DNA of 64,000 nucleotides, from the NCBI GenBank assembly GCA_963712815.1, contig CAVQJL010000007.1:124001-188000 (forward strand), given 5' to 3'. The stretch comes from RPQJ01 sp963712815. Lineage in GTDB: Bacteria; Pseudomonadota; Gammaproteobacteria; Steroidobacterales; Steroidobacteraceae. A program made the translations under genes and the position numbers. The notes under the pieces are model-generated. The model worked only from the letters and a program-made list of their open reading frames with translations. It ran no database searches and was not told the DNA's origin. Numbering within the stretch: the first letter of the stretch is position 1; every line of letters begins with the position of its first letter. Of the stretch, positions 8,903-22,406 are shown in pieces.

Positions 8903-9007
8903 TCAGGCCGCCGCCTCGAGGACCGCTCCGCGGCGCAGCACGATGCCCGACGCCGGCAGCGGGCGCCGGTCGCAGCGGATGATGGCATCGGGTTCACTGC
9001 GGTCCAT
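8903..9007 (-). CDS. Possible 34-residue leader ORF before mlaF
   Basis: A short frame starting ATG at 9007, reading MDRSEPDAIIRCDRRPLPAS and on to a TGA at 8903-8905. It is preceded by GGAG with 7-nt spacing, a better ribosome site than that of mlaF itself. Its stop lies 20 nt before the mlaF GTG, so it could be a leader that couples translation into mlaF. I do not recognise the peptide. It may equally be chance in GC-rich sequence. Confidence 0.3.
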   Translation of the reverse strand: MDRSEPDAIIRCDRRPLPASGIVLRRGAVLEAAA

Positions 9008-9028
9008 GATCGATCTCCGGGGAGGATG

Positions 9029-9044
9029 CCCGGCGACTGCCGGG
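9029..9044. promoter_or_regulatory. GC hairpin in the mla leader
   Basis: A perfect 6-bp stem CCCGGC/GCCGGG around a 4-nt loop, in the presumed 5' untranslated region of the mla operon and 22 nt before the 34-codon ORF. A weak promoter candidate for mla (GTTCAA at 9074-9079 and TTTATG at 9049-9054, read on the minus strand as TTGAAC and CATAAA, 19-nt spacer) lies just upstream. No U-run follows, so it is not a classical terminator. Confidence 0.3.
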
Positions 9045-9109
9045 GCCCTTTATGACCCGCGAAAGTCTAGCAGGTTCAAGGCTGTGGCCTCGCCACCGCG
9101 CCACTGAGC

Positions 9110-9143
9110 TTGGCGTACCGGACTGTATAGGACTAAAATCGTC
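9110..9143 (+). promoter_or_regulatory. suf operon promoter with overlapping IscR-like operator
   Basis: TTGGCG (9110-9115) and TAAAAT (9134-9139) form a promoter with an 18-nt spacer. GACTAAAATCGTC at 9131-9143 overlaps the -10 box and matches the core of the IscR type-1 site (GACTRWWWYAGTC) at all but one position. The Rrf2-type regulator encoded directly downstream is the natural candidate to bind it and repress its own operon. Confidence 0.55.
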
Positions 9144-9163
9144 CCAATTGGAGGACCGCCCAC

Positions 9164-9643
9164 GTGTTGCGCATCAGCAAGCTCACCGACTACGGCACCG
9201 TGATACTCGCCTGCCTCGCCGCACGGCCCGGCGAACGACACACCGCGACCGCGGTGGCGGAGCGCACGCGGCTCGGTCTGCCCACGGTCAGCAAGCTGCT
9301 GAAGAGCTTCCACCGCGCCGGGATCGTGACCTCGACGCGCGGTGCGCACGGCGGCTACGAGCTCGCCCGTCCTGCTGCCAGCATCAGCGCGGCCGAGATC
9401 ATCGACGCCATCGAGGGCCCGGTCGCCATCACCGAGTGCAGCGGCATTCACAGCGCCTGCGACCTCGAGAACGTCTGCAGCACCGGCAGCGCGTGGCAGC
9501 GCGTGAACCTCGCCATCCGCCGCTCGCTCGATGAGCTCTCGCTCGCGCAGCTGAGCGGCCAGGAAACCGTGCTGGCGTGGCGACCGGAACTTTCGCCGGT
9601 GATTGCCCGGCCGCTGCCCGCGGCACGCGCCGGCCGACCGTAG
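9164..9643 (+). CDS. sufR: Rrf2-family SUF operon regulator
   Basis: A 159-residue Rrf2/IscR-type transcription regulator of the kind that heads SUF operons in xanthomonads and related gammaproteobacteria. The N-terminal winged helix starts MLRISKLTDYGTVIL, with a recognition helix around TVSKLLKSFHRAGIV and a wing STRGAHGGYELARP. Cys92, Cys99 and Cys105 are spaced as in the Fe-S-sensing loop of this family, so it probably reports Fe-S status by binding a cluster. The GTG start at 9164 follows GGAGG at 9150-9154. An IscR-like site overlaps the promoter. sufB begins 11 nt downstream. The symbol sufR is used by role and does not imply homology to cyanobacterial SufR. Confidence 0.88.
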   Translation: MLRISKLTDYGTVILACLAARPGERHTATAVAERTRLGLPTVSKLLKSFHRAGIVTSTRGAHGGYELARPAASISAAEIIDAIEGPVAITECSGIHSACDLENVCSTGSAWQRVNLAIRRSLDELSLAQLSGQETVLAWRPELSPVIARPLPAARAGRP

Positions 9644-9654
9644 AGGAATCGAGC

Positions 9655-11107
<1,453 letters not shown>

Positions 11108-11133
11108 CATGCAACTCGGACGGTGAGAGCAAC

Positions 11134-11890
<757 letters not shown>

Positions 11891-11894
<4 letters not shown>

Positions 11895-13179
11895 ACGCCG
11901 TCGTCGCCGAGCCCGTCGCCCATTACCGCGCCGCCTTCGAGTCGCTGCGCGCCGAACAGGGCGACTCCGCCGCGCAGCGGGCCGCAGCCTTCGAGCGCTT
12001 TGCCGCCCTCGGCTTCCCGGGCCCGCGCGAGGAGGCCTGGAAGTACACCAGCCTGAGGCGCCTCGAGTCGCGGCGATTCCCGGCGCCCGGCACGGGCGAC
12101 GCGGTGCCGGCACTGCCGCAGCCGCTCGCCCCGTGTCGCATCGCCGTCGTGAACGGCCGACGGCGGGACGAGCTCTCGACGCCGGGCACCCTTCCCGACG
12201 GCGTGCGCGTGCGCGGTCTTGCGGAGGCCAGCGGCGACGGCGAGTCGCTCGCGGCACTGCTGCGCGTGGCCCGCGGCGGCGGCACCGAGCGGTTCTCGGC
12301 GCTCAACGCGGCGCTGTGCCCGGACGTCGTGCTGCTCGACATCACCGCGGGCGCCACGCCCGAGCCGCTCGAGCTGGTGCTCGCGACCACGCCAGCCGAG
12401 CCCGGCATGAGCCACCCGCGGATCGTGGTTCGCGCCGCGACCGGCAGCCACGCCTGCCTCGTGATCCGGCACTTGAGCGACGATATCGAACGGCTGGTCA
12501 ATTCAACCGTGGACGTGGAACTCGGGCCGGACGCCACACTGCACGTTTACCGCCTGCTCGACACGGGCGAGCGCGCATTCCACATCGAGCGCATCGACGT
12601 CACGGTCGCGCAGCGCGGCACATTCATCCTGCACGACGCGCAGCTCGGCGCCGGCCTCGCCCGCCTCGACCTGAACGCCCGCCTCGCCGCTCCGCAGGCG
12701 GCGGCCGAACTCACGGGCCTGTTCCTGGCGGACGGCTCCCGCCACCTCGACACTCACGTGCTGGTGGACCACCTCGCGGTCGGGACGCGCAGCATTCAGG
12801 ACTATCGCGGCATCGCCGCCGGCCGCGGGCGGGCCGTGTTCAACGGCAAGGCCGTGGTGCACGCGGGGGCGCAGCAGTCGCAGGCCCGCCAGTCGAGCCG
12901 CAATCTGCTGCTCAGCCCGGGCGCCGAGATCGACACCAAGCCCGAACTCGAGATCTACGCCGACGACGTGCATTGCAGCCACGGCGCGACCACCGGCCAG
13001 CTCGATCCCGTGGCGCTGTTCTACCTGCGCTCGCGCGGCCTGTCGGAGAACGAGGCGCGCAGCGCGCTGACGCGCGCCTTCGCGGGCGCCGTGCTCTCGC
13101 GCATGGACCACGCCCCCTTCGCCGCCCTGGTGAACAACATGCTCGACGCGCGCCTCGCACGCCTGCTGGAGGCCCGGCC

Positions 13180-13183
<4 letters not shown>
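11891..13183 (+). CDS. sufD: SufD, Fe-S scaffold subunit
   Basis: Partner of SufB in the SufBC2D scaffold complex, with no ATPase of its own. The 430-residue protein is intact. It has an N-terminal helical region with PREEAWKYTSLRRLE, a beta-helix core, and the conserved C-terminal block DTKPELEIYADDVHCSHGATTG followed by FYLRSRGLSENEAR. The His in CSHGA corresponds to the conserved histidine implicated in iron binding. The ATG at 11891 overlaps the sufC stop and its own stop overlaps the sufS GTG, so it sits in a coupled operon. Confidence 0.95.
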
Positions 13184-14450
<1,267 letters not shown>

Positions 14451-14451
<1 letters not shown>

Positions 14452-14897
14452 TGGACCTCAAGGACCTCTACCGCGACGTGATCGTGGACCACAACCGCAA
14501 TCCGCGGAACTTCCGCCCGATGCCGGACGCGAGCGCGCAGGCCGAGGGCTTCAACCCGCTGTGCGGCGACCGCCTGACGCTGTACGTCAGGCTCGACGGG
14601 GAGCGCATCGGCGACGTGTCGTTCCAGGGCAGCGGGTGCGCGATCTCGGTGGCCTCCGCATCGCTGCTCACCGAGAGCGTCAAGGGCCGCACGGTCGCCG
14701 AGGCGGAGCAGCTCTTCGCTCGCATGCACGAGCTGCTCACGCGCGAGGACGCGACGGCCGACCCGGCCGCGCTCGGCAAGCTCGCCGCGCTCTCCGGCGT
14801 GCGCGAGTTCCCGGCCCGCGTGAAGTGCGCGAGCCTGTGCTGGCACACGCTCGACGCCGCGCTGCACCGCGAGCCTGCAGCCGTATCCACCGAGTGA
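14451..14897 (+). CDS. sufU: SufU-type sulfur-transfer protein
   Basis: A 148-residue IscU-fold protein. Cys38, Asp40 (NPLCGDR), Cys63 (GSGCAIS) and Cys126 (RVKCASLCW) are the expected metal or cluster ligands. The span between the second and third cysteines is about 63 residues, roughly 20 longer than in IscU, which marks it as SufU rather than IscU. SufU proteins bind zinc and accept sulfur from SufS. Pairing SufU with SufS is typical of Firmicutes and of many non-enteric SUF operons. The gene starts on the final base of sufS. Confidence 0.9.
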
Positions 14898-14918
14898 CGA
14901 CCGACCCGGAGTGAGACC

Positions 14919-15470
14919 GTGTACCGATCCGACAACGAGCCCGTCACCCTGACCCGCGACGTCGACGCGATCATCGTGCCCGCGGGAATGAACGTGAAGC
15001 TGCGCGAGGGCCAGCAGGGTTTCATCACGCAGGCGCTCGGCGGCAGCTTCACCGTGTACGTCGAGGGCAACCTGTTCCGCATCGCCGGCAACGACGCCGA
15101 CGCGCTCGGCAAGGAGGCGGCAGACGTGCCGCACCTGCCGCCCAACGCGAGCGACGACGACGTCCGCGAGCTCGCCTGGCTGCAGATGAAGACCTGCTAC
15201 GACCCGGAGATTCCGATCAACATCGTGGACCTCGGTCTGGTGTATTCCTGCGACGTGCACACCGAGGAGGACGGCAGCCGGGTGCTCGACGTCAAGATGA
15301 CGCTCACGGCCCCGGGCTGCGGCATGGGCGACGTGCTGGTGCAGGACGTGCGCGACAAGGTCGAGATCATCCCCACCGTGAAGCGCGCCGACGTCGAGCT
15401 GGTGTTCGACCCGCCGTGGAACCAGTCGATGATGTCCGAGGCGGCCCGGCTGCAGACGGGAATGATGTGA
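14919..15470 (+). CDS. sufT: SufT, DUF59/MIP18-type Fe-S maturation factor
   Basis: A 183-residue auxiliary Fe-S assembly protein. The N-terminal part carries the SufT-specific segment (GMNVKLREGQQGFITQALGG). The C-terminal DUF59 domain (about 82-175) contains MKTCYDPEIPINIVDLGLVY and TAPGCGMGDVLVQDV, with the conserved cysteine of this family in CYDPEIP. The GTG start at 14919 follows GGAGTGAG. Its stop overlaps the GTG of the Rieske gene as GTGA. It probably helps deliver clusters under high demand, as shown for SufT homologues elsewhere. Confidence 0.9.
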   Translation: MYRSDNEPVTLTRDVDAIIVPAGMNVKLREGQQGFITQALGGSFTVYVEGNLFRIAGNDADALGKEAADVPHLPPNASDDDVRELAWLQMKTCYDPEIPINIVDLGLVYSCDVHTEEDGSRVLDVKMTLTAPGCGMGDVLVQDVRDKVEIIPTVKRADVELVFDPPWNQSMMSEAARLQTGMM

Positions 15471-15778
15471 GCTGGGTCCGCGTCGCGCCGGCCGAGGCGA
15501 TCGCACCCGGCGACTACGCCACCGTCGAGCTGCCGGACGGCTTCGTCGCGGTGTTCAACGTCGACGGGGAGTTCTTCGCCATCGACGACGTCTGCACCCA
15601 CGACGGCGGCGGCCTTGCGGGCGGCGCGATCGAGGACCACCAGGTGATCTGCCCGCGCCACGGCGCGCGCTTCTGCCTGCGCACCGGCGCGGCCCTCACG
15701 CCCCCCGCCTACGAGCCCGTGCGGCGCTACGACACCCGCGTGAAGGACGGCATGATCGAGATCCAGGAGGCGCCATGA
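15467..15778 (+). CDS. Rieske-type [2Fe-2S] ferredoxin
   Basis: A 103-residue single-domain Rieske protein with the two ligand pairs CTHDGG (C-x-H) and CPRHGARF (C-x-x-H), the cytosolic non-heme oxygenase ferredoxin type. The GTG at 15467 is chosen because it overlaps the sufT stop. A longer frame runs upstream into sufT but has no homology. As the last gene of the SUF operon it may be an electron donor for cluster assembly or simply a cluster client; its partner is unknown. Its stop overlaps the sixA start. Confidence 0.85.
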   Translation: MSWVRVAPAEAIAPGDYATVELPDGFVAVFNVDGEFFAIDDVCTHDGGGLAGGAIEDHQVICPRHGARFCLRTGAALTPPAYEPVRRYDTRVKDGMIEIQEAP

Positions 15779-16272
15779 AGCGCCTGACGCTGGTGCGGCA
15801 CGCCAAGTCGGACTGGTCGCTGGCCGGACAGGCGGACTGGGATCGTCCCCTCAACAAGCGCGGCCAGCGCGACGCGCCCGAGATGGCACGCCGGCTGCGC
15901 TCGCGGCGGCTCAAGCCTGACCTCATCCTTTCGAGCCCGGCGGTGCGCGCACTCACGACCGCCACCATCATGGCCCGCGAGCTCAAGGTGCCGGCGACGA
16001 GCCTTCAACAGGACGAAAGGCTCTACCTCGCCTCCCCGGCCGACCTGCTGGCGGTGATCCGCGAGCTCGGCGGCACGTCGAAGCACGTCATGGTGTTCGC
16101 CCACAACCCGGGGCTCACCGAGTGCGCCAACCGCCTGTCGGCGGGCGAGCACATCGACAACCTGCCGACCTGCGGCGTTTTCACGGCGACCTGCGACCTC
16201 GCCGACTGGCACAGCCTCGACTGGGGCAGCGGCCAGCAGGTCGAGTTCGACTACCCGAAGAATCACCCCTAG
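15775..16272 (+). CDS. sixA: SixA-type histidine phosphatase
   Basis: A 165-residue histidine phosphatase of the SixA/phosphoglycerate-mutase superfamily. The catalytic RHG-like motif is LVRHAKSDW (His9), with Arg and His further on in SSPAVRALTTA and VMVFAHNPGLTE. In E. coli SixA removes phosphate from a histidine of the nitrogen phosphotransfer system. Its ATG overlaps the Rieske stop, so it is probably read from the suf operon transcript. It converges on the SDR gene with a 4-nt overlap. Confidence 0.85.
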   Translation: MKRLTLVRHAKSDWSLAGQADWDRPLNKRGQRDAPEMARRLRSRRLKPDLILSSPAVRALTTATIMARELKVPATSLQQDERLYLASPADLLAVIRELGGTSKHVMVFAHNPGLTECANRLSAGEHIDNLPTCGVFTATCDLADWHSLDWGSGQQVEFDYPKNHP

Positions 16273-16976
16273 CCGCGGCCGATCACCGGGATCGACGCGC
16301 CGGTGACGGCACGCGCTGCGTCGGAGGCCAGGAACACGATCACCTCGGCGATCGCCTCGGGCGCCACCCAGCGGCTGAAGTCGGCGCCCGGCATGTCGGC
16401 TCGATTGCGTGGCGTGTCGATCGTGCCCGGCAGGATCGCGTTGACCGTGATGCCGCGGTCCTTCACCTCCTCGCTCAGGCTCTCGGTGAGGCGCTGTACC
16501 CCGGCTTTCGAGGCGGTGTACGCGCCCATGCCGGCGCCAGCGCGCCCGGCGGCTGCGCCCGCGCCGATATTGACGATGCGGCCGCCACCGCGCTCCAGCA
16601 TGGCCGGCAGCACGGCCTTGCAGCAGACCACCGCGGTTCGCAGGTTCATCGCATAGAGCTGGTCCCAGGTCTCGGCCTCGCCGTCCTCGATCCTCTCCCA
16701 GCGGAAGCCACCGGCGATGTTGACGAGCACGTCGATGCCGCCGAAGCGCATCGCCGTCGCCGCCATGGCGCGTCGCGTCGCCTCCGTGTCGCTCAAGTCC
16801 ACGCCGCCGAACACGAGCGGCGCCGCGCCGAGCGCGGCCCGGATTACCAAAGGTGGCTGAGGCGAGACGTCGAGCAGGGCGAGGCGCGCGCCGCGATCCT
16901 CGAAGGCCCGGGCGACCGCCTGTCCGAGCGCGCCGAATGCGCCGGTGATCGCAACCACGGGTCCGGGTGAGTTCAT
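16269..16976 (-). CDS. Short-chain dehydrogenase/reductase
   Basis: A 235-residue classical SDR oxidoreductase. The N-terminal nucleotide-binding motif is TGAFGALG (a T-G-x3-G-x-G pattern), followed by the structural NIAGG segment and the catalytic tetrad region with YTASK. The Asp after the second strand (LALLDVS) would favour NAD over NADP. It follows sdaA by 19 nt and probably belongs to the putA-sdaA transcript. The substrate cannot be told from sequence. Confidence 0.85.
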   Translation of the reverse strand: MNSPGPVVAITGAFGALGQAVARAFEDRGARLALLDVSPQPPLVIRAALGAAPLVFGGVDLSDTEATRRAMAATAMRFGGIDVLVNIAGGFRWERIEDGEAETWDQLYAMNLRTAVVCCKAVLPAMLERGGGRIVNIGAGAAAGRAGAGMGAYTASKAGVQRLTESLSEEVKDRGITVNAILPGTIDTPRNRADMPGADFSRWVAPEAIAEVIVFLASDAARAVTGASIPVIGRG

Positions 16977-16995
16977 CGTCGGCCCTCCACAGGGT

Positions 16996-18366
<1,371 letters not shown>

Positions 18367-18378
18367 GTCCGCCGCCCC

Positions 18379-21300
18379 CTACTCCATCGCCAGCAGCGAG
18401 GCATTGCCGCCGACCGCGGAGGTATTGACCGTGAGCGTACGCTCATGCGCGAAGCGGTGCAGGTAGCGTGGTCCGCCGGCCTTCGGGCCGGTACCCGAGA
18501 GCCCGCAGCCGCCGAACGGCTGCGTGCCGACGACGGCGCCGACGATGTTGCGGTTGACGTAGACGTTTCCCGCCGACACCCGCGCAGCGACGCGCCGCAC
18601 CGTACTGTCGATGCGGCTGTGGATACCGAAGGTGAGGCCGTATCCGGTGCCGTTGATGGCGTCCACGAGGCCCTCGAGGTCGCGCGCGCGGTAGGTCAGC
18701 ACATGCAGGATCGGCCCGAACACCTCGCGCTCGAGGGCACCCAGCGAGTCGATCTGCACCGCGAGCGGAGCCACGAACGTGCCGCGTTGCGTGGCCGGGT
18801 CGAGGCGGCAGCGGTGCGACCAGCGCGCGCCACGCACGATCGCGGCCGCGTGCTGCTCCAGCACGTCGCGGGCCTCGGCGTCGATCGCCGGGCCGACGTC
18901 GGTCTCGAGCAGCGCGGGGTCGCCCACCACGAGCTCGTCCATGCAGCCCTCGAGCAGGCGCAGCACCCGAGGCGCGATGTCATCCTGCACGCACAGCACG
19001 CGCAGCGCCGAGCAGCGCTGGCCGGCGCTGTTGAATGCCGACTGCACCGCGTCGATCACTACCTGCTCGGGCAGCGCCGAGCTGTCCACGATCATGGCGT
19101 TCTGTCCGCCGGTCTCGGCGATCAGCACCGCGATGGCGCCCTCGCGGGCCGCGAGCCCGCGATGGATGATGCGGGCCGTCTCCGTCGAGCCCGTGAAGAC
19201 CACGCCGGCAATCCGCGGATCTCCGACCAGTCGTCCCCCGACCTGTGCGCCGTCGCCCGGCAGGAAGTGCAGCGCGTCGGCCGGCACGCCCGCCTGCAAC
19301 ATCAACCGCACCGCCTGCGCCGCCACCAGCGGCGTCTGCTCGGCGGGTTTCGCCACCACGGTGTTGCCCGCGGCGAGCGCCGCGGCGACCTGCCCCGTGA
19401 AGATCGCGAGCGGGAAGTTCCAGGGGCTGATGCAGGCGAACACGCCGCGGCCGTGCAGCGACACCTCGTTGCTCTCGCCCGTCGGACCGGGCATGCGCTG
19501 CGGCGCGCCGAAGTCGGCTCGCGCGCGCACGGCGTAGTAGCGAAGGAAGTCCACCGCCTCGCGTACCTCGGCGATGCTGTCGGGCACGGTCTTGCCGGCC
19601 TCGCGCACGCACATGGCGACGAACTCGTGCAGGCTGGACTCGAACAGGTCCGCCGCCCGCTCCAGCGCCGCGGCGCGGACCTCTGCGCCCGCGTGGTTCC
19701 AGGCCGGCTGGGCACGCGCGGCCGCGCTCACCGCTGCCTCGACCTGCGACGGCGCCGCGGTGCGAACTGTGCCGACCACCTCGGACGTGTTCGCCGGATT
19801 GCGCACCGGCTGCGGGGGCCCCTCCTGCTCCTCGCCCGAGACCACCGGACCCGCGAGCCAGGGCCGTCGCGAAACGCGCTGCATGCGCCTGGCCAGGTCC
19901 GCGAGCACGGCGCCGTCGGCGAGTTGCAGGCCGGTCGAGTTGCGCCGGTCGGGCTGGTACAGGTCGGCCGGTCGCGGGATCTTCGGGTGCGCAGCCTGCG
20001 CGAGGGCGTCCACGGTGCTCACGGGATCGGCCACGATGGCCTCGACGGGCTCGTTCTCGTTGACGATGCGGTTCACGAACGAGGTGTTCGCGCCGTTCTC
20101 GAGCAGCCGCCGCACCAGGTACGGCAGCAGGTCCTCGTGCTCGCCCACCGGGGCATAGACGCGACACGGCACGGCAAGGCCGTCCGCGCGCGTCACGGCC
20201 GCATACAGTTCCTCACCCATGCCGTGCAGGCGCTGGAACTCAACCTCGCGGCGCCGCTGCGCGGCAAGATGCCAGATGGCGGCGACCGTATGCGCGTTGT
20301 GCGTGGCGAACTGCGGATAGAGTTCCGCGCCCTGCTCCAGCATCAGCCGCGCACAGGCCAGGTAGGAGACGTCGGTGTTCGGCTTGCGCGTGAACACCGG
20401 GTAACCCGGCAGGCCGCGCTCCTGGGCCCGCTTGACCTCGCTGTCCCAGTACGCGCCCTTCACCAACCGCACGTTGATCGTGCGCCGCGTCTCGCGCGCG
20501 AGCCCGATCAGGTAGCGCAGCACCGCCGGCGCACGCTTCTGGTAGGCCTGCACGGCGAGCCCGAGGCCCGCCCAGCCCTCGAGCCTTCGATCGCGGCAGG
20601 CGACTTCGAGGATCTCCAGCGTGAGTTCCAGCCGTTCCGATTCCTCGGCGTCGAGCGTGAGCGCAATGCCGGCATCCCGCGCCGTCGCCCCGAGGTCGAC
20701 GAGGCGCGGCGCGAGTTCGGCCAGCACCCGGCCGCGGTGCGACCGTTCGAAGCGCGGATGCAGGGCCGACAGTTTCACCGAGATGCTCGGCCGGGAGGCG
20801 GCGTCCGGATACTCGGCCGCGCGGGCCTGCAGCGCGCCTATCGCGCTGCGGTAGGACTCGAAGTACCGGTCGGCGTCGGCGCCCGTGAGGGCCGCCTCGC
20901 CGAGCATGTCGAAGGTGTAGCGGTAGCGGCGGTTGTCGCCCTGCAGCGAGTTGTCGAGCGCCTCGGCGATGTTGCGGCCCATCACGAACTGGTGCCCCAT
21001 GATGCGCATCGCCTGGCGCATCGCGGTGCGCACCACCGGCTCGCCCATTCGCCCGACCACGCGGGACACGGCGCTGGCCGGCGCAGCAACGTCGCCCGGA
21101 TCGAGCCGCACGAGGCGCCCAGTGAGCATCAGCCCCCAGGTCGAGGCATTGACGAACAGCGACTGGCTGTCGCCGAGGTGGCTCGCCCAGTCCCCGGCCC
21201 GGAGCTTGTCGGCGATCAGGCGGTCGGCCGTCTCGTCGTCGGGGATGCGCAGCAGCGCCTCCGCGAGGCACATCAGGATCACGCCTTCCTGCGACGAGAG

Positions 21301-21564
21301 GTCGTACTGGCGCAGGAACGCGTCGAGGCCCGACTTGCTCGCCGGCGTGGCGCGAACGGCCTCCACCAGCCGCCGCGCAGTGCGCTGCACCTCGGCGGCC
21401 TCGGCGGCGACGAACCGCGCCGCGCGCACCAGGGCACGCACGACACGCTCTTCCTCGGCGAGGAAGTCGCCGTTGATGGCCCGTCCGACGGGTGTCTCGA
21501 AGTCGGCCGCGTCGCGGAACAGGAACCGCGGCGCAGTTTCCTCGCCGGGAGCGGGCTGGACCAT
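18379..21564 (-). CDS. putA: Bifunctional proline dehydrogenase / P5C dehydrogenase
   Basis: Oxidises proline to glutamate in two steps with substrate channelling. The 1061-residue protein is the short form. It begins with the helical arm and lacks the ribbon-helix-helix DNA-binding domain found in the roughly 1320-residue E. coli protein. The FAD-binding proline dehydrogenase barrel lies at about 110-420, with the VKGAYWDSEVKRAQ and RKPNTDVSYLACA motifs. The aldehyde dehydrogenase domain lies at about 520-1040, with the catalytic cysteine in SAGQRCSALRVL. It is probably not an autorepressor. sdaA and an SDR follow immediately. Confidence 0.95.
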   Translation of the reverse strand: MVQPAPGEETAPRFLFRDAADFETPVGRAINGDFLAEEERVVRALVRAARFVAAEAAEVQRTARRLVEAVRATPASKSGLDAFLRQYDLSSQEGVILMCLAEALLRIPDDETADRLIADKLRAGDWASHLGDSQSLFVNASTWGLMLTGRLVRLDPGDVAAPASAVSRVVGRMGEPVVRTAMRQAMRIMGHQFVMGRNIAEALDNSLQGDNRRYRYTFDMLGEAALTGADADRYFESYRSAIGALQARAAEYPDAASRPSISVKLSALHPRFERSHRGRVLAELAPRLVDLGATARDAGIALTLDAEESERLELTLEILEVACRDRRLEGWAGLGLAVQAYQKRAPAVLRYLIGLARETRRTINVRLVKGAYWDSEVKRAQERGLPGYPVFTRKPNTDVSYLACARLMLEQGAELYPQFATHNAHTVAAIWHLAAQRRREVEFQRLHGMGEELYAAVTRADGLAVPCRVYAPVGEHEDLLPYLVRRLLENGANTSFVNRIVNENEPVEAIVADPVSTVDALAQAAHPKIPRPADLYQPDRRNSTGLQLADGAVLADLARRMQRVSRRPWLAGPVVSGEEQEGPPQPVRNPANTSEVVGTVRTAAPSQVEAAVSAAARAQPAWNHAGAEVRAAALERAADLFESSLHEFVAMCVREAGKTVPDSIAEVREAVDFLRYYAVRARADFGAPQRMPGPTGESNEVSLHGRGVFACISPWNFPLAIFTGQVAAALAAGNTVVAKPAEQTPLVAAQAVRLMLQAGVPADALHFLPGDGAQVGGRLVGDPRIAGVVFTGSTETARIIHRGLAAREGAIAVLIAETGGQNAMIVDSSALPEQVVIDAVQSAFNSAGQRCSALRVLCVQDDIAPRVLRLLEGCMDELVVGDPALLETDVGPAIDAEARDVLEQHAAAIVRGARWSHRCRLDPATQRGTFVAPLAVQIDSLGALEREVFGPILHVLTYRARDLEGLVDAINGTGYGLTFGIHSRIDSTVRRVAARVSAGNVYVNRNIVGAVVGTQPFGGCGLSGTGPKAGGPRYLHRFAHERTLTVNTSAVGGNASLLAME

Positions 21565-21573
21565 GGCGCCGGC

Positions 21574-22284
21574 TTACTTGGTCTCGTAGATCAGGCCGAG
21601 CGTCGTGAGCGTGTCGGTCTTCTCGAGGCCCGGCGTCACGTCGGTGTTATGGCGGATCTGGTAGCCGACCCGCAGGCCGAGCGCTCCCTTGATCGTGACC
21701 TCGAGCCCGAAGTCGTTCTGGATGTATGTGTTGTCGGAGCCGGTCTCGATCAGGAACCGATCCACGATCTTGGTCGTGTCGGTCAGCTGGTGCTCGAAGC
21801 CGAGGTCGCCGCGGAAGATCAGGCCGTCCTCGGACTCGCCGGTCTCGCGGAACTCGGCGTAACGGTAACCGGGGCCGCCCTGCACCCAGAGCTTGGTGCG
21901 CTCCTCGTCGATCAGCTTGTAGCCGAGACCGGTGGCGAGCGAGGACTGAAAGTCGTAGGTGCTGAAACGGTCGTCTTCGTAGCGGCCGGCGCCGAACCAG
22001 TAGGCGCGATCCGTGAAGCGATAGTCGGACTGGCCGCGCAGTTCCCAGCGCTGGGCGGTGGTCGCGCCGCCGTCGCTGCCGTAGTTGCCGGCGAAACCGA
22101 GTGTGTGAGTCCACTTCTCGAGCGTGTTCTTGACCTCGACCGCGGCGTTGGCGGTCTCGGTCTCCGTGTTGCCGCTCGAGAGTGAGGCGCCTAGCTCTCC
22201 CTTGCCGGTCCAATCCGCGAGGGCCGTGCCGGTCGTGGCGCACATGGCGACGCCGAGCAATCCAGAAATCAAACGTCGAGTCAT
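21574..22284 (-). CDS. DUF481 outer-membrane beta-barrel protein (YdiY-like)
   Basis: A 236-residue protein with signal peptide MTRRLISGLLGVAMCATTGTALA and a series of alternating amphipathic strands ending in an aromatic-rich strand (TLGLIYETK), typical of the DUF481 salt-stress-induced outer-membrane family. The ATG at 22284 follows GGGAGA and is preferred over a longer frame starting at 22404. The body shows repeated W/Y/F-x-G strand patterns. Function is unknown beyond family membership. It lies 9 nt upstream of putA on the same strand. Confidence 0.8.
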   Translation of the reverse strand: MTRRLISGLLGVAMCATTGTALADWTGKGELGASLSSGNTETETANAAVEVKNTLEKWTHTLGFAGNYGSDGGATTAQRWELRGQSDYRFTDRAYWFGAGRYEDDRFSTYDFQSSLATGLGYKLIDEERTKLWVQGGPGYRYAEFRETGESEDGLIFRGDLGFEHQLTDTTKIVDRFLIETGSDNTYIQNDFGLEVTIKGALGLRVGYQIRHNTDVTPGLEKTDTLTTLGLIYETK

Positions 22285-22406
22285 GCTCAATCTCCCGAAA
22301 TTCACTGAAATACCCCCGCAGCCGGCGCGCGAGTATAGCGAAGCGTACCCCTTGCCGGCAGTCGGCACGCCGCCGACAATCCGTGTCCCGCGCCGGAGTT
22401 GCACCC

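Noticed and set aside
8864..9055. Plus-strand short frame over the mlaF leader
   Set aside because: No ribosome site and Arg-rich shadow composition; the minus-strand 34-codon frame is the better candidate.
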